64,000 nt of DNA from Actinoplanes sp. SE50/110 (lineage in GTDB: Bacteria; Actinomycetota; Actinomycetes; Mycobacteriales; Micromonosporaceae). Within the stretch, counting starts at the first letter, position 1. Each line of letters starts with the position of its first letter. A program made the translations under genes and the position numbers. Under the pieces are notes generated by a model. It was not told the DNA's origin. It was given only the letters and a program-made list of their open reading frames with translations, and made no database searches. The stretch is from contig NZ_LT827010.1 of the NCBI RefSeq assembly GCF_900119315.1, positions 6,730,494 to 6,794,493 on the forward strand. Direction: 5' to 3'. Shown in pieces: positions 33,131 through 41,800 of this stretch.

Positions 33131-34996
33131 TCAGGACGCCCGCTCCCGGCCGGCATCGCCTGCACACTCCCGGGCGTAGAGGGCCACCAGGTTGTTGAGC
33201 CGGTACTCGCCCGGGCCGGCCTCCTCGATCAGCCGGTTGTCGGCCAGCACGGTCAGCTGCTGCTGCACCTGCTGCCGGGGAGCGCCGGTGACCGCGCTGG
33301 CGAAGGTGGCGGTGATCGTCTCGCGCCGGGCGGCGCCCAGACTCCGCAGCATCCGGGCGGCGTCGTCCGGCAGTGCCTGGAAGGAGACGTCCAGCGCCGC
33401 CCGCAGGCTGGTCGAGGCATCGTCGGCGACGGCCAGCCGGTCCAGCCGGCTGGGCTCGGCGACGTAACGTTCGAGCAGCTCGGCCGGGGGATGGCCGGGA
33501 TCGGTGGCGAACGCGTTGGCGGCCAGCCGCAGCGCGAGCGGAAGATGCCCGCACAGGTGCGCCAGGCGCCGGGTGATCGGGCTGTCCGGGCGCATCCGCT
33601 CCCGCCCGGCCAGGTGCGCCAGCAGTTCGGCCGACACCTCCGGATCGAGCGGCCGGATGGGCACCCGGTGCGCCCCGTCGCGGGCGACCAGGCCGCTGAG
33701 CCGGACCCGGCTCGTCACCAGAACGCACGACGAACCGCGCGGAAGCAGGGGCCGGACCTGGTCGGCGCTGCGGGCGTCGTCCAGCACGATCAGCAGACGC
33801 CGTGCGTGCACCAGGCTCTGGTAGTGCGCGATCCGCCCGACCAGGTCATCGGGGATGCGCGCGTCCTGCACGCCGAGACTGCGCAGCAGGAACAGCAGGC
33901 ACTCGGCCGGGCCGGCGGGCGCGCTGGCCGGGTCGGTGCCGCGCAGGTCGACGAAGAGCTGACCGTCCGGGAAGGACCCGCCGATGCGCTTGGCCAGCTC
34001 CAGCGCGAAGGCGGTCTTGCCCACCCCGGGTGGCCCGTCGACCACGGCGAGCCGGACCGCTCCCTCGTCCCCGTCCGCGCGCAGCAGCTCGCGGCTGAGC
34101 AGGGCCAGTTCCTCGTCGCGCCCGGCGAACCCGGACGGCACGGCCGGCAACTGCACCGGTGGCGCCGCCGGGAGCGGTGGAACCACGGCGACCGGGGTGC
34201 TCGGCGGCGCGGCGGCGGCGCCCAGGGCCGGGTCGCTGACCAGGATCTGGCGGTGCAGCTCACGCAGCTCCGGGCTGGGGTCGATGCCGAGCTCGTCGCG
34301 CAGCAGCTCACAGGTCTCGCGGAAGACCCGCAGCGCATGCGCCTGCCGGCCGGACCGATAGAGGCTGATCATCAGGGAGCCCCGCAGCCGTTCGCGCAGC
34401 GGGTCCTCGCCGATCGCCTCGGTCAGCCAGCCGACCGCCTCGGTGTGGCGGCCCGCGTCGAGCAGGCACGCGGCGTGGTCCTCGGCCGCGGTCAGGCGCA
34501 GGTCCTGCAACCGGCTGCGCTCCAGCGCGGCGAACGGGCCGGGCACGCCGCCGAACGCCTCGCCGCGCCACAGCTTGAGAGCGGCCTCGAACGTCTCCAC
34601 CGCCCCGGTCACGTCGCCGCCGCCGCGCAGCTGGCGGGCCTCGCCGATCATCTGGGTGAAGAGCGCGGTGTCGACGGCCCGCGCGTCGGTCTGCAACGAG
34701 TAGCCGCCGACCGCCGAGACCAGCACCTCGCCGGTCTGCCGCCGGCTGCGGCTGGGCTCGAGCACCCGTCGCAGACCCGCCACGTAGGTGTGCACGCCGT
34801 TGGCCGCGGTCTGCGGGATGTCGGATCCCCAGACCGCGTCGGCGATCTGTTCGACGCCGACGACCTCGCCCGCCCGGCTGGCCAGCAGCCCCAGCACGGC
34901 ACGCTGTTTCGGCGGGCCCAGGTGCACGGCCTGGCCGTCGCGCCAGGCCCGGACCGGCCCCAGCAACTCGATGTGGATGTTCGTCCCCGTGGACAC
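33131..34996 (-). CDS. AfsR/SARP-family pathway activator with NB-ARC ATPase
   Basis: 621 aa. N-terminal OmpR-like winged helix (FELLGP-type start LLGPVRAWRDG, PPKQRAVLGLLA, GVHTYVAGLRR), bacterial transcriptional activation domain (about 100-250), a Pro-rich hinge (263-288), then an NB-ARC ATPase with P-loop GPPGVGKT (321-328), LLIVLDDA and LPLALRL. No TPR tail, so it is a medium-length form. GTG 34996 has an aggtgatc-like site. SARPs activate antibiotic clusters by binding heptameric direct repeats near -35. It is cotranscribed with the salicylate genes and is the likely cluster activator. I did not find a clear repeat set in front of the major operons. Confidence 0.92.
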   Translation of the reverse strand: MSTGTNIHIELLGPVRAWRDGQAVHLGPPKQRAVLGLLASRAGEVVGVEQIADAVWGSDIPQTAANGVHTYVAGLRRVLEPSRSRRQTGEVLVSAVGGYSLQTDARAVDTALFTQMIGEARQLRGGGDVTGAVETFEAALKLWRGEAFGGVPGPFAALERSRLQDLRLTAAEDHAACLLDAGRHTEAVGWLTEAIGEDPLRERLRGSLMISLYRSGRQAHALRVFRETCELLRDELGIDPSPELRELHRQILVSDPALGAAAAPPSTPVAVVPPLPAAPPVQLPAVPSGFAGRDEELALLSRELLRADGDEGAVRLAVVDGPPGVGKTAFALELAKRIGGSFPDGQLFVDLRGTDPASAPAGPAECLLFLLRSLGVQDARIPDDLVGRIAHYQSLVHARRLLIVLDDARSADQVRPLLPRGSSCVLVTSRVRLSGLVARDGAHRVPIRPLDPEVSAELLAHLAGRERMRPDSPITRRLAHLCGHLPLALRLAANAFATDPGHPPAELLERYVAEPSRLDRLAVADDASTSLRAALDVSFQALPDDAARMLRSLGAARRETITATFASAVTGAPRQQVQQQLTVLADNRLIEEAGPGEYRLNNLVALYARECAGDAGRERAS

Positions 34997-35036
34997 TTGC
35001 GATCACCTCTTGACGACGAAATGCGGCCGAGCCGCC

Positions 35037-36347
35037 TCAGCCTTCGCTGACCACGAGATAACCGGCGATGCAGCCGAGTTTCTCGCGGGTCTCCTCCAGT
35101 TCACGTTCCGGCCGGGACTGCCCGACGACGCCGGCGCCGGCCCGCAGCCAGGTCACCCCGTCCCGTGAGTACGCGCTGCGCAGCACCAGAGCGGCGTCCA
35201 TGGTCCCGTCCGCGCCGACGGTCACCACCGCTCCCGCGTACGGCCCCCGCCGCTGGCCCTCGAGCCGACTGATCGCCTCGTAGGCGGCCTGCTTGGGCAC
35301 CCCCGAGGCGGTGACCGCGGGGAACACGGCGGCCAGAGCCGACCAAGCGTCCCGGCCCTCGGCCAGCCGGCCGGTCACCTGCGAGCCCAGGTGCTGGACC
35401 GAGCCGCGCTCCTTCACCGCCATGAACTCCGACACCGCGATGGTGTCCGGCCGGCACGGCTCGTGCAGCTCCTCGACGGCGACCCGGACCGAGATCGCGT
35501 GCTCGTGGATCTCCTTGGGGTCGGTGCGCAGTTGATGGCGCAGCCGCTCGTCGGTCTCGGCGTCGCCGGACAGCGCCCGGGTGCCGGCCAGCGGCTGGCT
35601 CACCACCGTGCCGTCGGCATCGACGCTCAGCACGATCTCCGGACTGAAGCCGAAGACCTGCAGACCGCGCATGTCGAGCAGGAACGAGCGGGCCGGCGTG
35701 TTGCGGCGGCGCCCGACCTCGAAGCTCGCCGGGAAGTCGATCTTCTCGGGCACGCCGATCACCCGGGACAGCACGGCCTTCTCCAGCTTTCCGGCCCGGA
35801 TGTCGCCGACCAGGGTGGCCACGGCGTCCTGGTACTCGGCGGTGCCGGCGCCCAGGTCGACCCGGGCGCGTCCGGCGGCCCGGCCGGCCCGGCGCACCGG
35901 CGTGGTGAGCCGGCGCTCCACCAGGGCGAGGTCCTCGGCGGTGAGGCCGCGCACGGTGGCCTGCGTCCCCCGCAGCCGCGTCTCGACGGTGGGGATCAGG
36001 AAGTGGGCGAGCACGTCCTCCGGGGGCTCCAGGCCGGCGATCGCCGCGCCCAGCTCGAAGGCGCACCAGCCGTACGCCCGCCAGCCGGCCAGGGGCAGCC
36101 CGTCGAGGAAGCGGCGCACCGGCACGAGCGGGTCGTCGTCCCACGGCGTCTCGGTGACCTGTCCGTCGTGGACGCACCGCACCGTCCGCGGCCCGACCAC
36201 GACCTCGGCGGCCCAGCCGCCGGCGACGTACCAGCCGTCCGGCGCCTCGTAGACGACGTAGTCGTCGAACAGGTCGGCCACTGCGAGGGCGCAGGCGATC
36301 GGCTCGTCGCTCGTCTCGATCACCGCGGTTCGATAGTGCCTGGTCAT
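35037..36347 (-). CDS. Salicylate synthase (MbtI/Irp9 type)
   Basis: 436 aa, the length of MbtI/Irp9. Chorismate-binding fold with KLEKAVLSR (general-base Lys190), PLAGTRAL, KEIHEHA, GSVQHLGS, FPAVTASGVPK and the C-terminal LVLRSAY plus WLRAGAGVV blocks. These match enzymes converting chorismate through isochorismate to salicylate and pyruvate with Mg2+. Simple isochorismate synthases are an alternative, but no separate pyruvate lyase (PchB) is visible and the context demands salicylate. ATG 36347 overlaps the AMP-ligase stop (ATGA) and has gaggagg upstream; the longer open frame is spurious. Supplies the starter unit. Confidence 0.93.
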   Translation of the reverse strand: MTRHYRTAVIETSDEPIACALAVADLFDDYVVYEAPDGWYVAGGWAAEVVVGPRTVRCVHDGQVTETPWDDDPLVPVRRFLDGLPLAGWRAYGWCAFELGAAIAGLEPPEDVLAHFLIPTVETRLRGTQATVRGLTAEDLALVERRLTTPVRRAGRAAGRARVDLGAGTAEYQDAVATLVGDIRAGKLEKAVLSRVIGVPEKIDFPASFEVGRRRNTPARSFLLDMRGLQVFGFSPEIVLSVDADGTVVSQPLAGTRALSGDAETDERLRHQLRTDPKEIHEHAISVRVAVEELHEPCRPDTIAVSEFMAVKERGSVQHLGSQVTGRLAEGRDAWSALAAVFPAVTASGVPKQAAYEAISRLEGQRRGPYAGAVVTVGADGTMDAALVLRSAYSRDGVTWLRAGAGVVGQSRPERELEETREKLGCIAGYLVVSEG

Positions 36348-37978
36348 CGGGCTCCTCCTCCGGTCGTCTGCACGGCGGCGCGCGCCGCGAGGGCCTTCTT
36401 GTCGATCTTGCCGACGGCGGTGAGCGGCAAGCGGTCCAGCACGACGAGGCGGTCCGGCAGCTTGAAGGCGGCCACCCCGCGCTCGCTCAGGGCGCCCCGG
36501 ATCTCGTGCAGCTCCGGTGCGCCCTGCGACTCCCGGGCGACGATGCAGGCGCAGGTCAGCTCGCCCATGTCCGGGTCGGGCACGGCCACGACGGCGGCGC
36601 CGGCCACCGCCGGCAGCGTGGTCAGCAGCTCCTCCAGCTCCTGCGCGGGCACCTTCTCGCCGCCCCGGTTGACGACGTCGTTGATCCGTCCGACCACCTC
36701 CAGGTGACCGGTGCGCCGGGCCCGGACGACGTCGCCGGTCCGGAAGAACCCGTCCTCGGTGAAGCGGACCCGGTCGACCTCGGGCGCCCGGTAGTAGCCG
36801 CGCAGTGTGTACGGCCCCCGGGTGAGCAGCTCGCCGGGCTCGCCCGGGGCGACCTCCGTGCCGTCCGGCGCGACGATCCTGATCTCGTCGGCCGGGGAGA
36901 GCGGGCGGCCCTGGGTGGTGAGCACCAGCTCCGGCGGGTCGTCGAGGCGCGTGAAGTTGAGCAGCCCCTCGGCCATCCCGAAGACCTGCTGCAGGCGGCA
37001 GCCGAGGCCGCCGACGACCCGGCCCGCCGTCACCGGATCCAGGCGCGCGCCGCCGACCTGGAGCACCTCCAGCGAGGAGAGGTCGTCCGGCAGCCACTCG
37101 ACGGCTTCCAGCCAGAGCGGCACCATCGGCGGCACCAGGGCGGTCAGGGTCACGCCCGCCGACGCGATCAGCGGGAAGCAGTCGTCCGGCGCCGGCGACG
37201 GCGCCAGCACGGCCACGCCGCCGGCGCGCAGCACCCCGAGCACGCCCGGGCAGCCCAGCGGGAAGTTGTGTCCGACGGGCAACGCCGCCAGCACCCGGCT
37301 GTCCGGGCCCACGCCGCAGACCTCGGCGCTGGCGCGCAGTTGGTACGCGTAATCCGCATGGGTGCGCGGGATCAGCTTGGGCTTGCCCGTGGTGCCGCCG
37401 GAGAGCAGGAACATCGCCACGTCGCCGGGGGCCGGCGGGGTGATCGGCCGTGGCTCGGCGTCGACGTCGGCGAGCGCGGTGAAGTCGCCGGGCGCACCGG
37501 CCACGAAGACCTCGGTGAGCGTCGAGGTCCGCCGCACAACCTCGGCCGCCATGGCCCGGAAGTCGTGACCGAGGAGCACGTCGGCGCACAGATACGCCCG
37601 GGCGCCGGACGCCTCGACCAGGTCGACGATCTCCATGGTGCGGTGTGCGGGCAGCGCGAAGACCGGCAGTGCGCCGATCCGCAGCAGCGCGAGGATGCAC
37701 ACGACCAGGTCGACGTCGTTGGGTAGCTGGACGACGACCCGGTCGGCACGTCCGATGCCGCGGTCGAGCAGGCCGGCCGCGCGGCGGTCGGCCGCCCGGT
37801 CGAGTTCGGCGTAGGTCATCGTGCGCCCGGCGGTCACCACGGCGGGGCGGCCGGCGCGGCCGGGGTCACCGGCCGGCCATCGACCGAGGACCTCGTCGGT
37901 CCAGTAACCCGCCTGCCGATAGGCGACGGTGATCTCGTCGGGCCAGGGAACACAGTTTTCGAGCACGCGGCTGTCCAT
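36344..37978 (-). CDS. Salicyl-AMP ligase (aryl acid adenylating enzyme)
   Basis: 544 aa, stand-alone A domain of the DhbE/YbtE/PchD/MbtA group. SGGTTGKPK (193-201), VFGMAEG, YYRAPE, RTGD, NRGGEKV, and the closing Lys in AVGKIDKKAL. The aryl-acid pocket reads PVGHNFPLGCPG (His237, Asn238, Cys243). A Cys at the position equivalent to DhbE Ser240 is the known mark of salicylate rather than 2,3-dihydroxybenzoate activation. It forms salicyl-AMP and loads the aryl carrier of the 38872-43272 NRPS. The Shine-Dalgarno is weak (cagag). ATGA overlap with the synthase gene. Confidence 0.95.
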   Translation of the reverse strand: MDSRVLENCVPWPDEITVAYRQAGYWTDEVLGRWPAGDPGRAGRPAVVTAGRTMTYAELDRAADRRAAGLLDRGIGRADRVVVQLPNDVDLVVCILALLRIGALPVFALPAHRTMEIVDLVEASGARAYLCADVLLGHDFRAMAAEVVRRTSTLTEVFVAGAPGDFTALADVDAEPRPITPPAPGDVAMFLLSGGTTGKPKLIPRTHADYAYQLRASAEVCGVGPDSRVLAALPVGHNFPLGCPGVLGVLRAGGVAVLAPSPAPDDCFPLIASAGVTLTALVPPMVPLWLEAVEWLPDDLSSLEVLQVGGARLDPVTAGRVVGGLGCRLQQVFGMAEGLLNFTRLDDPPELVLTTQGRPLSPADEIRIVAPDGTEVAPGEPGELLTRGPYTLRGYYRAPEVDRVRFTEDGFFRTGDVVRARRTGHLEVVGRINDVVNRGGEKVPAQELEELLTTLPAVAGAAVVAVPDPDMGELTCACIVARESQGAPELHEIRGALSERGVAAFKLPDRLVVLDRLPLTAVGKIDKKALAARAAVQTTGGGAR

Positions 37979-38025
37979 CTCTGTGCAGGGTCGATCCGAG
38001 GAGGAGAGGGTTCAGTGCGGTGCGA

Positions 38026-38835
38026 TCAGGGCGCGAAGGTTGGGGACACGGTGGCACCGACCGCCGCGCGCACGGCGGACATGACCCGGGCCAGCGCCGG
38101 GCCGCCGGGGTCCAGCAGCGTGAAGTGATCGCCCGGCAGCACGTACGTCTGGAAACTGCCGGTGGTGACCGCACGCCAGGCCTGGACCTCGTCCGCGTCG
38201 GCCTCCGGGTCGTCGACGGCGCGCAGCGCCGTGACCGGAATGCCGAGCGGGCGGTGGACCGGTGGCCGATAGGTCTCGATCACCCGGTAGTCGCTGCGGA
38301 TCGCCGGGAGCAGCGCACCGAGCAGCGCCCGGTCGCGCAGCACGGCCTCGCCGGTGCCCCGCAGCCGGGTCAGATCCGCGATCAGCTCGTCGTCACCGGC
38401 CGTGTGCAGGCTGGTACGGCGCAGGCGCCCGGGTCCGGGCTGGCCGGAGACGACCAGCCCGGCCGGCGGGTCACCCAGAGCCGTGAGCCGGCACGCGAGC
38501 TCGTACGCCACCGAGGCACCCATGCTGTGCCCGAACAGGACGGTCGGTCGGCGCGCGGGTGAACCGCGGTCGGCCACGACTGCCGGGAGCAGTTCGGCGA
38601 CCAGGGCGGACATCGCCTCGTGAGGCGGCTCGCCGTAGCGGTCCTCCCGACCCGGATACTGGGCCACGAGGATCTCCACATCCCACGGTGCGTCCACCGA
38701 CCACCGGCGGAACTGGCTGGCCGACCCGCCCGCGTGCGGCAGGCAGACGAGTCGGGCCCGGGCGTGCGGGCGGACGGCGTATCGGCGCAGCGGTCCCTGC
38801 GCCGCGCGCGCAGCGGTTTCTTCGGTCGTTGTCAT
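38026..38835 (-). CDS. Type II thioesterase (second)
   Basis: 269 aa. CLPHAGGSASQF, GHSMGAS (Ser104), PGREDRYGEP and GDHFTLL near the C-terminus: an editing TEII like YbtT or PchC. It lies 36 nt after the PchE-like NRPS and 47 nt before the salicyl-AMP ligase, so it probably clears misprimed aryl or cysteinyl carriers. Sequence and position differ from the TEII at 8886-9650, suggesting separate NRPS and PKS proofreaders. Confidence 0.92.
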   Translation of the reverse strand: MTTTEETAARAAQGPLRRYAVRPHARARLVCLPHAGGSASQFRRWSVDAPWDVEILVAQYPGREDRYGEPPHEAMSALVAELLPAVVADRGSPARRPTVLFGHSMGASVAYELACRLTALGDPPAGLVVSGQPGPGRLRRTSLHTAGDDELIADLTRLRGTGEAVLRDRALLGALLPAIRSDYRVIETYRPPVHRPLGIPVTALRAVDDPEADADEVQAWRAVTTGSFQTYVLPGDHFTLLDPGGPALARVMSAVRAAVGATVSPTFAP

Positions 38836-38871
38836 GAATCCCCCATGTACGGACAGAAGGTGACCCGGCGG

Positions 38872-41800
38872 CTAGAGCACGCCGGATTCCGTCTCTTCGG
38901 TGGCACCGGCGCCGGAGCGCTCGATGATCAGGCGGGCCATGCCGGCCACCGTCGGCGCCCGCAGAACGTCGACCATCGGCAGGGTCGTGCCGAACGTCGC
39001 CCGGATGTCGGCGAGCATCCGGGTGGCCAGCACGCTGTCGCCGCCGGCCTGGAAGAAGTTGTCGTGGCGGCCCACCGTGTCCCGCCCGAGCGAGCGCCGC
39101 CACAGTCCGGCGACGGCCTCCTCGAGGTGTCCCCGTGGCGCCGCGGACTCGGCCGCCGGTACCGGGGTGGCCGCGGCCAGCCGCAGCGCGGCGCCCCGAT
39201 CCACCTTGCCGTTGGCACTCAGCGGCAGGGCCGGCACCACCACCAGCCGGGCCGGCACCATGTGACCGGGCAGGCGCGTCGCGACCCAGTCCAGGACCCG
39301 GCCGGCGGCCACGACCGGGGCGGTCTCGTCGAGGCAGCCCGTGATCAGGGCCACGCCGTTGCCGGGGCACACGATCTCGCATGCGGTGAACCCGGCCGTG
39401 GCGAACCCGGCCAGCCACGACGCGACCGGCGGGGCGGCCCGCCGCGGACCCGGGCCGCGCAGCAGCGGACCGAGCACCAGCGCGGACGGGCTGTCCTCGG
39501 CGCCGGCCACGACGAGCACCCGGGCGCCGGGGCGCAGCATGGGCCGCAGACCGGCCAGTGCCTCGGCCGGTGAGGTGATCGCGAACGTGTCGTTGATCAG
39601 CCCGATGTCGGCGCGGTGCAGCAGGTCGTCCGGCACCGTCGTGCCGTCCTCGCCACGGATCGTGGCCGTACCGGCGAGCCGGGCCCGGGCGGCCGCCGGC
39701 ACCTCCGGGAAGCGGCTGACCGTCACGTAGGTCGTGCCCTCGCCGCGGGTGCCGCCGGCCAGCAGCAGGTCGGCCGTGCGACCGCCGTGCGCGGCGTACT
39801 CCACGACCAGACCGGCCGCGCCGGGCGCGGTGACGGCCGCGCCGACCACCTCACCGGCCGCCCGCAGGCAGTCGGCGACGCCGGGCAGGTCCACGCCTTC
39901 GGGCGAGAGCGCCGGGTCGTCCAGCAGGGCCGCCGGGTCGGCCGTGCCCGCGAGCACCGCGGCCAGCAGCGGACGGGCCCGGTCGAGCGACGCCGTCCCG
40001 GCGTCGCCGGGCGTCGCGTCCGCCCGGTGCAGCTCGTCGATCACTCCGGCCTCGACCCGGGCGCAGCCCCGCTCGGACAGCAGCTCGAGCCACGCGTGCA
40101 GCGCGTCCCGATGCCGCGCGGACACGGGCAGGCCCGCGATCGGCGTCGGCTGGTCGCTCGCCCCGAGGTCGGCCAGCAGCGCGGTGAGCACGGCCGCGGC
40201 CGCGTCCCGGCCGCCCGCGGTGGGCTCCGCGGCCGGGCCCGGCGACGGTGTCGGGCCGGTCACCGGAGTCTCCTCGACCACCAGGGCGGACAGCCGGTGA
40301 TTGCGCTCGCCGTCGGCGACCACGACGGCCCGCGCGACGCTCGGGTGGGCCACGAGCGCCGCTTCGACCTCGCCGAGCTCGACCCGGAAGCCGTTGACCT
40401 TGATCTGCTGGTCGGCGCGCCCGAGGAATTCCAGAGTGCCGTCGGGCCAGTAGCGGCCCAGGTCGCCGGTGCGATACCAGCGTTGCCCGTCCCGGTGGAC
40501 GAAGCGCCGGGCGGTCTGCTCCGGGTCGCCCCGGTAGCCCTCCGCGACGCCGTCCCCGCCGATCCACAGCTCGCCGGGCACCCAGTCGGGGCAGTCGCGG
40601 CCGGCCGGATCGACCACGCGGTAGCTCTGGTTGCGCAGCGGTGTGCCGTACGGAATGGAGCGCCAGTGCGCCGGGACCGACTCCACCACCCAGGCATTCG
40701 ACCAGATCGCCGCCTCGGTGGCGCCGCCGAGCGCGACCAGCCGGCACCGGCCGCCGGTCTGCTTGGCCAGGCGCTCGGGCAGGTCCAGCCCGACCCAGTC
40801 GCCCGAGAGCAGGGCGAGCCGCAGCGTCGCGGGCAGTGGATCCGGTTCGGCCGCGGTCAGCAGCATGTCCATCAGGGCGGGCACCGAGTTCCAGACGGTC
40901 ACCTGGTGCCGGGCGCAGAGCCGCAGCCAGCCGGCGGCGTCGCGGCGCTCGTCCTCCGCCACCAGCGCCACCGCCCCACCGACCGCCAGCAGACCGAAGA
41001 TGTCCCAGACGGACAGGTCGAAGTCGAGCGCGGACACGGCCAGGACGCGGTCGTCCTCCCGGAGGGCGAAGCGCTCGTTGACCTCCTCCACCGTGTTGAC
41101 GGCCGCACGGTGGCTGACCTCCACGCCCTTGGGCTCGCCGGTCGAGCCGGAGGTGAAGATGACATACGCCGTGTCGCCGGGCTCGCCGGCCACCGGCGCG
41201 ACGGGCCGCTCGCGCAGCGCCTCGGCGATCGGCAGCGTGGCGCCGTCCGCGGCGCCCGGGCCGGCGGTGAGCACCGCCGCGGCCCCGCACACGGCGGCGA
41301 TCCGGTCGCGGCGCGCCGCCGGCTGGTCGACGCCGACCGGCACATACGCCGCGCCGGCGGCGAGCACGCCCAGGACCGCCGCGATCTGATCCGCCCCCTT
41401 GGGCGCACTCACCAGCACGGTGTCGCCGCGGCCGACACCCCGGGCTCGCAGGGCGGCGCCGATCCGGCACGCCCGGTCGGCGAGCTCGCCGTAGGTCAGG
41501 CAGCCGTCGTGGCCCCCGAGCAGCGCCGGCCGCCCGGGGTCTCGCGCCGCCCGGGCGAAGAACCCGTCGTGCAACCGGAGCCCGCTGTGCGCGCGGACGG
41601 CTCCGTTGACCTCGGCGCGGCGCGACCGGGTGCTCTCCGGCAGGCCGATCGCCGGCTCCCCGGCCCACTCGGCGGTGACCAGCGACCGCAGCAAGCCGGC
41701 GTACGCGTCCTGCATGTGGTCGAGCAGGCCGACCGGGAAGAGGTCCTCGACGGCGTCCCAGGCGATCGTCAGCCCGCCGTCGTGGTCGAGGTAGACCTGG